The notes below the pieces were generated by a model, which ran no database searches, was not told the DNA's origin, and saw nothing but the letters and a program-made list of their open reading frames with translations. The position numbers and the translations under genes were made by a program. Shown here one piece after another: positions 1-9,255 of a stretch of 64,000 nt of DNA (position 1 is its first letter; each line of letters starts with the position of its first letter). Source of the DNA: Polynucleobacter sp. UK-FUSCHL-C3 (GTDB lineage: Bacteria; Pseudomonadota; Gammaproteobacteria; Burkholderiales; Burkholderiaceae); the NCBI RefSeq assembly GCF_040409815.1, contig NZ_CP099959.1:1054001-1118000 (forward strand). Reading direction: 5' to 3'.

Positions 1-827
1 TGATGTTGCTTTAACCAGTAACGCAAGACATTGTTTGCACCAGCCAAATCATTTGCTTGGAGCGCCATTAGCGGAGCAATTTGCAGTGCTCCGTTTTGCA
101 TCAGAGATTTTGCATCCGCTTGAGCTAAACGATCTAATAGCGTTTGGGTTTGAGCTAATAACTGGGCACTGCGTGCTAGATTGGCGATGGCACCTGCTTG
201 GATCTTGCTTAAGGCAGGAAGGATCGTTTTACGGAGCGCATTGCGTCGATAGATGGTGTCTTGATTACTAGGATCCTCTACCCATTGCAAGCGCCGTCTC
301 CTGGCATACGCTTCAAGCTCTTCGCGAGTTTGCTCGAGTAATGGTCGCCACAAGGTAATACGCTTGCCGGTAGGACTGCAGAGTTCCTTCTGGGGCCCCA
401 TGGCAGATAATCCAGCAGGTCCCGCACCTCGCAGTAATTGCAGCAGCACGGTCTCTGCTTGGTCATTTTGATGATGTGCGAGTAAGAGATGATCCAGATC
501 ATGCGCTTCGCATAGATCAAGAAGGGCTTCGTAACGCGCTGAGCGTGCCCGAGCCTCTACATTGCCGGTTTGATCTTGCAAATGCAGGAGACGGAAATCA
601 AAACCAATCTTGTAATGCTTAGCGAGCCTCTCGCAAAAGACGAACCACTGATCGGCCTGCTTTTGTAAACCATGATGAATATGCAATGCAATAAGAGTGT
701 CGTGCGGGTAGGCCTTACAGACCGCATCGAGCAAGACAACCGAATCTAGACCACCACTCAGTGCAATACCGATGCGCTTAGTTGGCTTAGTTGGCTTCTT
801 TGGCTTTAACTTCTTTGAACTGGCCAT
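1..827 (-). CDS. tilS: tRNA(Ile)-lysidine synthase TilS (3' end beyond window)
   Basis: TilS ligates lysine to C34 of the CAU-anticodon tRNA-Ile so that it reads AUA. The visible part is about 275 residues; the C-terminus lies beyond the left edge. The PP-loop ATP motif SGGLDS is at residues 24-29, followed by an HIHHGLQ segment, the [13 protein letters not shown] motif and the GPAGLSAM region, all typical of TilS N-terminal domains. The chosen ATG at 825-827 lies inside accA, giving a 41-base overlap in a different frame; no ATG lies closer to the PP-loop, and the Lys/Pro-rich leader (residues 5-18) is read from the accA tail. It is last in the run cysS-glycosylase-accA-tilS and is probably translationally coupled to accA. 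Confidence 0.93.
   Translation of the reverse strand, partial: MASSKKLKPKKPTKPTKRIGIALSGGLDSVVLLDAVCKAYPHDTLIALHIHHGLQKQADQWFVFCERLAKHYKIGFDFRLLHLQDQTGNVEARARSARYEALLDLCEAHDLDHLLLAHHQNDQAETVLLQLLRGAGPAGLSAMGPQKELCSPTGKRITLWRPLLEQTREELEAYARRRRLQWVEDPSNQDTIYRRNALRKTILPALSKIQAGAIANLARSAQLLAQTQTLLDRLAQADAKSLMQNGALQIAPLMALQANDLAGANNVLRYWLKQH
777..797. repeat. 9-base tandem duplication across the accA stop codon
   Basis: Two copies of a 9-base unit (plus-strand CTTAGTTGG, followed by a third CTT) lie head to tail. On the minus strand this duplicates the accA stop codon context (GCC AAC TAA twice). In the overlapping tilS frame it encodes Lys-Pro-Thr twice. It probably arose by slippage. Confidence 0.8.
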
Positions 828-1764
828 AACTCATGAACCGTTTATGACGACGATCGAGAAGATCTTTTTCAGCCAGATCTCCTACCTCAGAGAGAGCATG
901 CTTAAGGGCCTTGTTCATACTCTGCATCATGCCTTCGTAATTTCGGTGAGCACCACCAATCGGTTCTGGCACGATGCTATCGATGAGATTGAGTTCCTTT
1001 AGTCGCTGGGCGGTCAATGCGAGTTGCTCCGCAGCATCTGGGGCCTTCTCAGCGGTCTTCCATAAGATCGAGGCGCAGCCCTCTGGCGAGATTACCGAAT
1101 ACGTGGAGTATTGCAACATCATTACCATGTCGCCCATCGCAATTGCTAAGGCGCCACCCGAGCCACCTTCGCCAATGATGGTGGTGATGATGGGCACCTT
1201 GAGTTCTGCTTGGGTATATAAGTTGTGCCCAATCGCTTCAGATTGATTGCGCTCTTCGGCATCAATCCCTGGAAATGCTCCGGGTGTATCTACAAAAGTA
1301 AAGACTGGGAGATGGAACTTCTCAGCAAGTCGCATGATGCGCATGGCCTTACGATATCCCTCAGGACGACTCATACCAAAGTTACGTAGCGCTCGTTCTT
1401 TAGTATCTCTACCCTTTTGATGCCCAATCACTATGCAAGGTTTTCCATCAAAACGCGCTAAGCCACAAATCATGGATTGGTCATCGGCAAAAACACGGTC
1501 GCCGTGCAACTCATGAAAGTCCGTAAATAAAGCTGCGATGTAATCCAAGGTGTAGGGGCGTTGTGGATGACGCGCGACTTGAGATACCTGCCATGGGCTC
1601 AGGTTCTCGTAGAGCTCTTTGGTGAGCTGTTGGCTCTTCTCAGAGAGCGTCTTGAGTTCATCCGAGATGTCGACCGAGGACTCGTCCTGCACAAAGCGCA
1701 GTTCCTCGATTTTGGTCTCTAACTCGGCAACCGACTGTTCAAAGTCTAGGAAAGTGGTCTTCAT
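787..1764 (-). CDS. accA: Acetyl-CoA carboxylase carboxyltransferase, alpha subunit
   Basis: AccA pairs with AccD to move carboxyl from carboxybiotin to acetyl-CoA, the first committed step of fatty acid synthesis. The 325-residue product has the usual length. It starts [10 protein letters not shown], has an N-terminal helical region, then the crotonase-like core with [13 protein letters not shown] and the [15 protein letters not shown] glycine-rich loop that forms the acyl-CoA oxyanion pocket. The start ATG at 1762-1764 is followed by a full-length family alignment by eye. It lies 38 bases downstream of the DNA glycosylase gene, and its 3' end overlaps tilS. A 9-base tandem duplication covers its stop codon. 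Confidence 0.97.
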   Translation of the reverse strand: MKTTFLDFEQSVAELETKIEELRFVQDESSVDISDELKTLSEKSQQLTKELYENLSPWQVSQVARHPQRPYTLDYIAALFTDFHELHGDRVFADDQSMICGLARFDGKPCIVIGHQKGRDTKERALRNFGMSRPEGYRKAMRIMRLAEKFHLPVFTFVDTPGAFPGIDAEERNQSEAIGHNLYTQAELKVPIITTIIGEGGSGGALAIAMGDMVMMLQYSTYSVISPEGCASILWKTAEKAPDAAEQLALTAQRLKELNLIDSIVPEPIGGAHRNYEGMMQSMNKALKHALSEVGDLAEKDLLDRRHKRFMSYGQFKEVKAKEAN

Positions 1765-1802
1765 AGCCTAATTTTATGTCTTTTGGGGAATGGTCCCCCA
1801 AA

Positions 1803-2489
1803 TTAGTACTCTACGGGTATAGGATCAATGCTGCGCCACATATACCAAGTGGCTACCGTTCTCCATGGGGCCCAATTAGCCCCGACCTCGCGGGCCTCAT
1901 GACGGCTCACGGGTTCCCCGCTGAAGTAATTAATCGAGATCGCCCGAATCAGGCCAATATCGTCAAGAGGCAGCACATTGGGACGCATGAGATTAAAGAT
2001 CAGAAACATCTCTGCGGTCCAGCGACCTATCCCCCGGATTGCGCTGAGGTCTTTAATGAGTTCTTCATCATCCATGGTGTGCCATACATCGGTTTGCAAA
2101 CGCCCATGATGAAAGTGATCGGCTAGGTCCCGAATGTACTCGACCTTGCGGGTCGACAAACCCGATGCGCGCAAGGCCTCTTGTTTGGTCTTAAGAACCT
2201 GTGCCGGGGTAACCTCATGCTCAAGGGTCTCTAGAGTGCGATTCCAGACCGACTGGGCAGCAGCCACCGAGATCTGTTGCCCCACGATCGAGCGCGCCAA
2301 TGTTGTGAATGCATCGCCCCGACTTCCTAAGATGCCGTCACCATACTTTGGTATTAATTTACGAAGAATACGATCTTGCTTCATCAACTCTGCGCATGCC
2401 TCATGCCAATAGTCAGGTGAGCTAATACTAGGCTTGCGCCCCACCTTTTTTACAGCAACAGATTTACTAGCTAGTTTGGTATTTGGCAT
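1803..2489 (-). CDS. DNA-3-methyladenine glycosylase (HhH-GPD family)
   Basis: A base-excision repair enzyme that removes alkylated bases such as 3-methyladenine. The 228-residue protein fits the HhH-GPD superfamily: SIVGQQISVAAA (residues 67-78) matches the conserved glutamine-containing helix, the helix-hairpin-helix is at about 148-160 (LSAIRGIGRWTAE), and the catalytic aspartate lies in LPLDD (173-177). There is no iron-sulfur Cys cluster at the C-terminus, which argues against MutY or Nth and for AlkA/Mag-type enzymes. The N-terminal 20 residues are basic and poorly conserved. The gene starts 7 bases after cysS ends, so it is probably in the same transcript. The exact substrate range cannot be read from sequence. 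Confidence 0.9.
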   Translation of the reverse strand: MPNTKLASKSVAVKKVGRKPSISSPDYWHEACAELMKQDRILRKLIPKYGDGILGSRGDAFTTLARSIVGQQISVAAAQSVWNRTLETLEHEVTPAQVLKTKQEALRASGLSTRKVEYIRDLADHFHHGRLQTDVWHTMDDEELIKDLSAIRGIGRWTAEMFLIFNLMRPNVLPLDDIGLIRAISINYFSGEPVSRHEAREVGANWAPWRTVATWYMWRSIDPIPVEY

Positions 2490-2496
2490 GTCGTTC

Positions 2497-3912
2497 TTAA
2501 GCGCGGCGCCATACTGTGCCGCTGGGTTTATCTTCTAAGACAACGCCATCGTTCAACAGGCGTTCCCGAATCGCATCGGCTTCTTTAAAGTTCTTGGTGA
2601 GCTTGGCAGCATGTCGCGCTGCAATCTGCTCCTCAATCTGTGCGGGGCTCATGCCGGTATGCGGTGTCCCACTTTGTAAAAACTCATTGGGAGAGCGTTG
2701 CAAAAGGCCAATAAGATCGGCCAAGTGTTTGAGAGTCTGGGAGAGCTCTTGCTTGGTGTTCGCGTCGCTGGCTCGATTAATCTCGCTTGCCAAATCAAAG
2801 AGGCTTGCGATCGCCTCGGGGGTGTTGAAATCATCGTTCATAGCATCCCCAAAGCGCTTTACCCATTGTGCGACGGGCTCCGCGTTCTTAGAAGCATGCT
2901 GCTCGTTTGTATTGATTGCGGTATATAAACGCACCAAGCCTGTCCTAGCCTCCTCCAACTGACTATCGGAGTAGTTAATAGGGCTTCGATAATGCGCACG
3001 CAACATGAAAAAGCGCACAACCTCAGGATCAAATTGTTGTAAAACATCTCGGATTAAGAAGAAGTTGCCTAATGACTTTGACATCTTCTCTTGGTTCACA
3101 CGTATATGCCCGTTGTGCATCCAGTAGTTTACGAACGGGTTAGTAACCGGCGTTGATCCATACAGAGCGCCTTCGCTCTGGGCAATCTCGTTCTCGTGGT
3201 GAGGAAACTGCAGATCAGCCCCTCCCCCATGAATATCAAAATGTTGCCCGAGTAACTCACAAGACATTGCAGAACACTCAATATGCCAACCAGGCCTACC
3301 CTCACCCCATGGGGATGCCCAACGCGTATCACTGGGCTCATCGGCTTTGGCGGATTTCCAAAGGACGAAGTCTAGAGGGTCGCGTTTACCACTGCCAATG
3401 GCGACGCGCTCACCCGCATTGAGCTCATCGATGGACTTGCCGGATAACTTGCCATAGCTTGGGAACTGACGCACGGCGTAGTTCACATCCCCGTCCTCAG
3501 CTTGGTAAGCCATTTGTTGGTCAATCAGACGACCAATCATGCCTTGCATCTGCGCAATGTACTGGGTAGCACGGGGCTCGTGATCGGGAGGCAAGAGCCC
3601 AAGGATTTTGGCATCCTCGTGCATTGCATCGATAAAGCGTTGCGTTAAGACAGCAATCGGTTCTTTGTTCTCAAGCGCGCGCTTGATGATCTTGTCATCA
3701 ATATCAGTGATATTGCGCACGTAGCTCACCTGATAGCCGCTAGCTCGCAACCAGCGAGTCACCATATCAAATACGATCATGACACGGGCATGACCTAAGT
3801 GACAGAAATCATAGACGGTCATTCCACAGACATACATGCGCACCTGACCAGCCACAATCGGTTTAAAGATTTCCTTGCTGCGCGATAGGGTGTTGTAGAT
3901 TGAGAGCGTCAT
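2497..3912 (-). CDS. cysS: Cysteine--tRNA ligase
   Basis: Class I aminoacyl-tRNA synthetase that charges tRNA-Cys. The 471-residue length is typical. The HIGH-type motif HLGH is at residues 38-41 and KMSKS at 276-280. The four zinc ligands expected for CysS are visible: C29, C213, H238 and E242 (the last two in HHENE). The C-terminal anticodon-binding region ends in GTVWRRA. The ATG at 3910-3912 gives the conserved start MTLSIYNTL. It appears to be the first gene of the minus-strand run cysS, glycosylase, accA, tilS, divergent from the TPR lipoprotein gene across roughly 110 bases. Confidence 0.98.
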   Translation of the reverse strand: MTLSIYNTLSRSKEIFKPIVAGQVRMYVCGMTVYDFCHLGHARVMIVFDMVTRWLRASGYQVSYVRNITDIDDKIIKRALENKEPIAVLTQRFIDAMHEDAKILGLLPPDHEPRATQYIAQMQGMIGRLIDQQMAYQAEDGDVNYAVRQFPSYGKLSGKSIDELNAGERVAIGSGKRDPLDFVLWKSAKADEPSDTRWASPWGEGRPGWHIECSAMSCELLGQHFDIHGGGADLQFPHHENEIAQSEGALYGSTPVTNPFVNYWMHNGHIRVNQEKMSKSLGNFFLIRDVLQQFDPEVVRFFMLRAHYRSPINYSDSQLEEARTGLVRLYTAINTNEQHASKNAEPVAQWVKRFGDAMNDDFNTPEAIASLFDLASEINRASDANTKQELSQTLKHLADLIGLLQRSPNEFLQSGTPHTGMSPAQIEEQIAARHAAKLTKNFKEADAIRERLLNDGVVLEDKPSGTVWRRA

Positions 3913-4021
3913 TGAACTTACTTAGACCGAGGAACCTTATAAGACTTTGGAAACATGGAGCATGAATTTGTTAGACTGCTGAGTATATCCAATGAAGTGC
4001 CCATTTAGTGATCTCTTTGTA

Positions 4022-4810
4022 ATGACACCATCCCAGACCCGCTCTCCCTTGTTCACTTGGACCCTAAGACTTTTGCTTGGGATTAGCACTTTAAGCCTAC
4101 TAGCGTGTAGCACTTCGCCAAGTGTCCCTCCAGCGGCAACTGGTGTCCCTCCGCAACCGTATTTAGGTGGGTATGGTCCAACCGATCCACCCCGAATGAG
4201 TGCCAATCAAAACCCAGAGACCTCTGCAAATCAATTAGCGGAGACCATCTCGGTGCCCTTTTTGTCCTTCTTGATTATTGAGCCTGATCCGGTGATTAAG
4301 AACGCAATTCCAACCCATATTGAGAAGCTGACCAAAGAACGTAAGTTTACTGATGCAATTAAAGCCATTGATGCCGCCTTAGCGAAGTCGCCACGCAATG
4401 TCCAATTACGATTCTTGAAAGCCCGCCTACAAATAGAGTTGCGTGATACTGTCTCAGCCAAGAACACTTGGATTGAGATCACCCAACAGTTTCCGGAGCT
4501 ACCAGAACCCTATAACAATCTTGCCGCACTATCGGCTAATCAAGGCAAATGGATAGAGGCACGTGATTATTTAGAGCTTGCTCTTAAGCTTCGTCCAGAC
4601 TATGTCACTGCGCAAGGTAATTTAGCTGAGGTTTATTTGCGCCTGAGTGAAACGAATTACCAGAGTGCCAGCAAACTCCAGCCCAATCAGCGAGAATATG
4701 GGCTTCGTGCCAAAGCGATTAAAGAGATCCTAAATCCAGTGGCAAAGCCCGCTAATAGACCAACGACTACACCCGGTACTAATCCTAATTCTGCAACCCC
4801 TAAACCTTAA
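4022..4810 (+). CDS. TPR-containing lipoprotein
   Basis: Predicted outer-membrane or periplasmic lipoprotein with tetratricopeptide repeats; the role is unknown, although TPR lipoproteins commonly scaffold envelope complexes. From the ATG at 4022 the product is 262 residues with a signal peptide (Thr/Arg n-region, [14 protein letters not shown] h-region) and lipobox LLAC with Cys at about residue 29. TPR-like helices follow ([51 protein letters not shown]). The C-terminus is Pro/Thr/Asn-rich. An upstream in-frame ATG at 3992 would add ten residues, but 4022 gives a cleaner signal peptide; neither has a strong ribosome-binding site. It sits 13 bases before ppiB and may share its transcript. 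Confidence 0.8.
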   Translation: MTPSQTRSPLFTWTLRLLLGISTLSLLACSTSPSVPPAATGVPPQPYLGGYGPTDPPRMSANQNPETSANQLAETISVPFLSFLIIEPDPVIKNAIPTHIEKLTKERKFTDAIKAIDAALAKSPRNVQLRFLKARLQIELRDTVSAKNTWIEITQQFPELPEPYNNLAALSANQGKWIEARDYLELALKLRPDYVTAQGNLAEVYLRLSETNYQSASKLQPNQREYGLRAKAIKEILNPVAKPANRPTTTPGTNPNSATPKP

Positions 4811-4823
4811 GAGAAAGTTCTGT

Positions 4824-5327
4824 ATGCCAAGCGTATTACTCAAAACCAACCATGGCGATATCACCCTAAACTTGGATGCCGCCAAGGCTCCTAAAACTGT
4901 TGAAAACTTTTTAGCCTATGTCAAAAGTGGACATTACGATGGCACGATCTTTCATCGCGTAATTGATAACTTCATGATCCAAGGCGGTGGCATGGCCCCA
5001 GGTATGAAACAAAAGCCCACCAATGCGGAGATTGAGAACGAAGCCAATAACGGCTTAAAGAACGTGAAGGGTTCGATTGCGATGGCACGAACCAATGAGC
5101 CGCATTCTGCCAGCTCTCAGTTCTTTATTAATGTTAATGACAACGATTTCTTGAACCACACTGCGCCAACTCCTCAAGGCTGGGGCTATGCAGTTTTTGG
5201 TTCGGTTAGCCATGGCATGGACGTTGTGGAGAAGATCAAAAAAGTGCCTACCGGAAATTCTGGCTACCATCAAGATGTTCCAAATGAGGACGTTGTCATC
5301 GAGACGGCTTCTGTAATCGAAGACTAG
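4824..5327 (+). CDS. ppiB: Peptidyl-prolyl cis-trans isomerase, cyclophilin type
   Basis: Cyclophilin that speeds proline isomerisation during protein folding. The product is 167 residues without a signal peptide, so it is cytoplasmic (PpiB-type rather than periplasmic PpiA). The active-site segment [14 protein letters not shown] carries the catalytic Arg, and [14 protein letters not shown] and [10 protein letters not shown] match the rest of the fold. The ATG at 4824 follows a GAGAAAG ribosome-binding site. The stop lies 3 bases before lpxH, indicating co-transcription. Confidence 0.96.
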   Translation: MPSVLLKTNHGDITLNLDAAKAPKTVENFLAYVKSGHYDGTIFHRVIDNFMIQGGGMAPGMKQKPTNAEIENEANNGLKNVKGSIAMARTNEPHSASSQFFINVNDNDFLNHTAPTPQGWGYAVFGSVSHGMDVVEKIKKVPTGNSGYHQDVPNEDVVIETASVIED

Positions 5328-5330
5328 TTC

Positions 5331-6119
5331 ATGCAAGAACACGCTAGCGCCCTGCTGATCTCAGATCTGCATTTGACCCCGTCAATGCCCTTGACGGCGC
5401 AGCGTTTCTTTGACTTTGTCGAGAAGGAAGCCAACCAGGTAGAGTCTGTATTTATCTTGGGTGATCTGTTTGAGTATTGGGTGGGAGATGATGCTGGAGC
5501 ACGCTCCCCTTTTCAGCAAGAGGTCTTGCGCGCCTTAAGTAATTTATCTAGCAAGGCCAAAACGTATTACATCCATGGTAACCGTGACTTCTTAATTGGT
5601 GAGCAGTTCATTCGCAAATCGGGTATGACCTTGTTACCAGACCCTTCTAAGGTAATGATCGCGGGTGATGAATGGGTCATTAGCCATGGTGATGCCTTAT
5701 GCACCAATGATCTGAGTTATCAGATATTCCGTAAATGGGTTCGTAAGCCTTGGTTACAAAATCTGTTCTTGCGCCTACCCCTTGAGTGGCGACGCAGTAT
5801 CGCACGTACCCTGCGAACTAACAGTACGGCTAAGTACGATCGTGCGGTTCGTTATACCCCTGAGATGGCTCGGTTCAAGGGTGATGTCACTTTAGTGGCC
5901 TGTGCCAACCTCATGGGCTCGTATAGCTCAGAGCGTTTGATCCATGGGCATACGCACCTTCCTGCCCGACATCATGAAAGCATGGGCAATAAAGAGTGGC
6001 AGCGTTGGGTACTATCTGACTGGGATCTAGATCATCCTGAGACTGTGTTGCCTAAAGCGAGTGCGCTTCGTATTGACACCAATGGGGTGCGCTATATCGA
6101 TTTAGTGAAGTCGTCTTAA
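5331..6119 (+). CDS. lpxH: UDP-2,3-diacylglucosamine diphosphatase LpxH
   Basis: Hydrolyses UDP-2,3-diacylglucosamine to lipid X in lipid A synthesis at the inner membrane. The 262-residue protein has the calcineurin-like metal-binding motifs in order: SDLHLT (D12, H14), [11 protein letters not shown] (D45), GNRDF (N84), SHGD and HGHTH near the C-terminus. Length and motifs match LpxH rather than the unrelated LpxI. It follows ppiB by 3 bases and its last four bases overlap the 3' end of suhB on the other strand, so the two converge without a spacer. Confidence 0.95.
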   Translation: MQEHASALLISDLHLTPSMPLTAQRFFDFVEKEANQVESVFILGDLFEYWVGDDAGARSPFQQEVLRALSNLSSKAKTYYIHGNRDFLIGEQFIRKSGMTLLPDPSKVMIAGDEWVISHGDALCTNDLSYQIFRKWVRKPWLQNLFLRLPLEWRRSIARTLRTNSTAKYDRAVRYTPEMARFKGDVTLVACANLMGSYSSERLIHGHTHLPARHHESMGNKEWQRWVLSDWDLDHPETVLPKASALRIDTNGVRYIDLVKSS

Positions 6120-6910
6120 GCTGATTGACGCGAGTATTTACCCAAGACCTGCGCCATCTGCGCGAAGATACGTGGATTGCCCGCCATAATCTCTCCGCTC
6201 TCTAAGAATCCTTCTTCGCCCCGATAGTTACCAACCAAACCACCTGCCTCGGTAATGATGAGTGTGCCGGCAGCCATATCCCAAGGCTTTAACTCGCTTT
6301 CAAAGAAGCCGTCATACCGGCCTGCAGCAACATAGGCTAGATCTAATGAAGCAGCGCCGGGGCGGCGTAAGCCTGCGCATTGACGAGTCATGTCCGCAAA
6401 GATCTTTAAGTATTGGTCCACATCTTGATCTTGGCGATACGGAAATCCCGTTCCGATTAAAGCGTTCTCTAATTTAATCTGATCAGCTACTCGTAAGCGA
6501 CGACGATCAACGTAGGCGCCACCACCTTTGCTGGCAGAAAATAACTCGTCACGATTGGGATCATAAATGACCGCTTGCTGCAGTACTCCGTTTACCGACA
6601 AGGCAATGGAGATCGCATATTGAGGAAAGCCGTGGATGAAGTTGGTTGTGCCGTCTAGAGGATCAATGATCCAAATATGATCGGAGTTATTTAACAACTC
6701 ACCAGACTCTTCGGCCAAAAACCCATGATTGGGGTAGGCCTCACTGAGGGTCTCGATGATGACCTCTTCGGCCGCTTTGTCCACTTCGGTCACAAAATCG
6801 TTATGTTGCTTACGATCGATTTGCAAGCGCTCCAAATTAAGTGAAGCGCGATTAATAATCGTTGCGGCACGGCGTGCGGCCTTCACGGCCACGTTTAACA
6901 TGGGGTGCAT
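6116..6910 (-). CDS. suhB: Inositol-1-monophosphatase family protein SuhB
   Basis: Magnesium-dependent phosphatase of the IMPase family; in enterobacteria SuhB also joins rRNA antitermination complexes. The 264-residue product has the metal ligands EES (E67, E68), [10 protein letters not shown] (D83, D86) and WDMAAG (D211). The start ATG at 6908-6910 gives [13 protein letters not shown], conserved in the family. It is divergent from trmJ over about 150 bases that must hold both promoters, and it overlaps the lpxH end by four bases. Confidence 0.95.
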   Translation of the reverse strand: MHPMLNVAVKAARRAATIINRASLNLERLQIDRKQHNDFVTEVDKAAEEVIIETLSEAYPNHGFLAEESGELLNNSDHIWIIDPLDGTTNFIHGFPQYAISIALSVNGVLQQAVIYDPNRDELFSASKGGGAYVDRRRLRVADQIKLENALIGTGFPYRQDQDVDQYLKIFADMTRQCAGLRRPGAASLDLAYVAAGRYDGFFESELKPWDMAAGTLIITEAGGLVGNYRGEEGFLESGEIMAGNPRIFAQMAQVLGKYSRQSA

Positions 6911-7061
6911 AATCAGTGGACAAATTAAATAAGAACAAGCTCCAGAGACATAAAAGGGTGCACTGCAAAGAGGTCTTAAATTACTTACACTGACATCTTT
7001 TGCATGAACGTGCTTTTAAGTTCCAAAGCGGAATGACATTATTTTAATCGAATTGGGATCG

Positions 7062-7814
7062 ATGACCAAAAACTCATTTTCTGTGCATTGCGATCAGGTC
7101 CGTTGGGTCTTAGTCGAAACTAGTCATGCGGGCAATGTGGGCTCGACCGCCCGCGCCCTCAAAACCATGGGCTTTGAGCACTTACACCTAGTTCGTCCAC
7201 GGCAAGACAGAATGCATGAGGATGCTGAAGCAATCGCCTTAGCCAGCGGTGCTAGCGATGTATTGGCTAAGACTATTGTTACCCAATCCCTCTCTCTATC
7301 ACTCCAGAATTGCAGTGTTGTTCTCGGTTTAAGCAGTCGTGACCGCGAGTTTGGTCCTCCCGCCTTAGACTGGAATAGTGGTTTAGATCTTTTGCTCGAT
7401 GCTGTGAGTAACCAGCAATCGGTTGCAATGGTCTTTGGTCCAGAGCGCACTGGTCTAGAGAACGAAGATCTGGCTTTTTGTACACACAGGGTTTATTTGC
7501 CTGCTAACCCTGACTACCCCTCCCTCAATCTGGCGCAGGCTATAATGGTCTGTGCCTTTGGCTTACGCCAAGCCCTTGTGCAAGGGCATGAGCATATCCC
7601 CCAGACCGATCCTGCCGAGCTTGCCGATCCGATTGCGGTAGCAGCAATGCTAGAACATTGGCAAGCAGGGCTTGAGGCCATCGGGTATTTGGATCCTAAT
7701 CATCCCAAGAAATTAATGCCGCGCCTGCAGTCTTTATTTGCAAGAGCGCATTTACGCAAAGAGGAGATTGATCTCCTGCGGGGGATTGCGAAACAGATGA
7801 TCCTGAGGAAATAG
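7062..7814 (+). CDS. trmJ: tRNA (cytidine/uridine-32-2'-O-)-methyltransferase TrmJ
   Basis: SPOUT-class methyltransferase that methylates ribose O2' of position 32 in several tRNAs using SAM. The protein has the N-terminal signature VLVETSHAGNVGSTARALKTMGF, the segment MVFGPERTGLENEDL, and the C-terminal SPOUT knot (VYLPANPDYPSLNLAQAIMV). Translation from ATG at 7062 gives about 250 residues; a TTG nine bases upstream is in frame but less likely. The C-terminal extension after about residue 170 is helical. It is followed after 23 bases by cysE. Confidence 0.94.
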   Translation: MTKNSFSVHCDQVRWVLVETSHAGNVGSTARALKTMGFEHLHLVRPRQDRMHEDAEAIALASGASDVLAKTIVTQSLSLSLQNCSVVLGLSSRDREFGPPALDWNSGLDLLLDAVSNQQSVAMVFGPERTGLENEDLAFCTHRVYLPANPDYPSLNLAQAIMVCAFGLRQALVQGHEHIPQTDPAELADPIAVAAMLEHWQAGLEAIGYLDPNHPKKLMPRLQSLFARAHLRKEEIDLLRGIAKQMILRK

Positions 7815-7837
7815 CACTCTCCCATTACACTAATGGG

Positions 7838-8596
7838 ATGCTGAGCTCATTACTCGAAGACGTCGATGCCATTATTGCGCGGGATCCTGCCGCCCGGCAT
7901 CGTCTCGAGGTCATCACCTGCTACCCAGGCCTTCATGCCATTTGGCTGCATCGCCTCAATCACGCACTCTGGAACTTAGGGCTTAAATGGCCCGCTCGGT
8001 TCTTGGCGTCCATAGCTCGCTTTTTGACCAATATTGAGATCCACCCCGGAGCGCGTCTTGGGCGTCGGGTGTTCTTAGACCATGGTCTTGGCATCGTCAT
8101 TGGCGAGACCGCCGAGATTGGGGATGACAGCACCATCTATCAAGGGGTCACTCTAGGTGGCACCTCGCTCTATAAAGGGGTGAAGCGTCACCCTACTTTG
8201 GGCAAAGGGGTCGTGGTGAGCGCCGGGGCTAAGGTCTTAGGAGGATTTACGGTGGGAGATGGCGCCCGGATTGGATCGAATGCGGTGGTTTTAAAAGAGA
8301 TCCCAGCGGGAGCCACAGCAGTTGGTGTGCCAGCACGTATCTTGCATCCCGATCTTCCCAAAGATGCAAGCGATGCCAGTAAGGCTAGTTTCTCGGCCTA
8401 TGGCATTACGCCTAATGCTGATGATCCAGTATCACTGGCGCTTAAGAGTTTGATCGATGCAACGATCGAGCAAGAGAACAAGATCAAGGCACTTGAGGAA
8501 GCGATTGCTAAATTGGGTGGGAAAGCCAGCGATGATCATGGCCATCAAGAGACCAAGCGAGAGCTTGACGCAATCAAGCAACTTCTTAAAGAGTAG
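7838..8596 (+). CDS. cysE: Serine O-acetyltransferase
   Basis: Makes O-acetylserine from serine and acetyl-CoA, the first step of cysteine synthesis. The 252-residue product has the N-terminal helical domain (DPAARHRLEVITCYPGLHAIW) and the left-handed beta-helix of hexapeptide repeats (HPGARLGRRVFLDHGLGIVIGETAEIGDDSTIYQGVTLGG). The catalytic histidine lies in FLDHGLG. The C-terminus has a longer charged, coiled-coil-like tail (about residues 205-252) than classical CysE and lacks an obvious terminal Ile, so the CysK-binding tail may be absent. The gene is probably co-transcribed with trmJ and converges on slyD. Confidence 0.95.
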   Translation: MLSSLLEDVDAIIARDPAARHRLEVITCYPGLHAIWLHRLNHALWNLGLKWPARFLASIARFLTNIEIHPGARLGRRVFLDHGLGIVIGETAEIGDDSTIYQGVTLGGTSLYKGVKRHPTLGKGVVVSAGAKVLGGFTVGDGARIGSNAVVLKEIPAGATAVGVPARILHPDLPKDASDASKASFSAYGITPNADDPVSLALKSLIDATIEQENKIKALEEAIAKLGGKASDDHGHQETKRELDAIKQLLKE

Positions 8597-8602
8597 TTTG
8601 CT

Positions 8603-9223
8603 TTAATGTAAGGTGCGGGGGCTAGTACCAGATCCTTTGGCCTCGCCACCATTCCGATCTAACTCATCCAGATCGTCTTCATCGGCGAGATCAAGACCAA
8701 AGCCATCTTCATCCTGTGGGTGCTGATTAGCAATCTCGTCATCGGTTGCTTGGCGAACATCTTCAACCTGTAACCAAAAACGCAGAGCCATTCCAGCCAA
8801 GGGATGATTACCATCTAAGACCACTTGTTTATCGGCGAGCTCGGTCACCGTATAAATTAAGGTATCAATCTCTTCATCGTCCTCATCTTCTTCTTCATCG
8901 GCCTCTAGAATCTCATCCTCTGATAATTCTTCGGGTACTCCTTCAAACTGCATCCCGATCTCGAGAGGTTCGGGGAAGCGCTCGCGCGGTTCTATTTTGA
9001 GTAGATTGGGATCGTACTCCCCAAACGCATCGTGGGGCTCTAGTTGCGCAGTGGTCTCGAAACCAACATCCTTCCCATCGAGTAAGCTCTCGATCTTTGG
9101 GAAGGTGCCCGAGTACCCGCCATGAAGGTATACCATGACGGTATCGGGTTCTTCGATAATGTTGTTTTGTGCATCGCTGAGTTTGTAACGGAGAGAAACG
9201 ATGGTATTTTTTTCAATCTTCAT
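8603..9223 (-). CDS. slyD: FKBP-type peptidyl-prolyl isomerase, SlyD-like
   Basis: Folding helper of the SlyD family. The N-terminal FKBP half (residues 1-65) and the insert-in-flap arrangement are recognisable: VSLRYKLSDAQNNIIEEP, MVYLHGGYSGTFPKIESLLDGKDVG, LEPHDAFGEYDPNLL, then GNHPLAGMALRFWLQVEDVR. It differs from E. coli SlyD in two ways: a run of nearly uninterrupted Glu/Asp (about residues 99-125) sits inside the insert region, and the C-terminal tail is acidic (DEDDLDELD) rather than His/Cys-rich, so nickel binding is doubtful. The ATG at 9221-9223 is the only good start. It is divergent from roxA by about 32 bases. Confidence 0.88.
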   Translation of the reverse strand: MKIEKNTIVSLRYKLSDAQNNIIEEPDTVMVYLHGGYSGTFPKIESLLDGKDVGFETTAQLEPHDAFGEYDPNLLKIEPRERFPEPLEIGMQFEGVPEELSEDEILEADEEEDEDDEEIDTLIYTVTELADKQVVLDGNHPLAGMALRFWLQVEDVRQATDDEIANQHPQDEDGFGLDLADEDDLDELDRNGGEAKGSGTSPRTLH

Positions 9224-9255
9224 AGCGATGTAGTTCCTGAATAAGGCTATTTTAC

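Noticed and set aside
35..271. Plus-strand 78-codon frame at the left edge
   Set aside because: It lies opposite tilS, which has the intact PP-loop and is supported by its own motifs.
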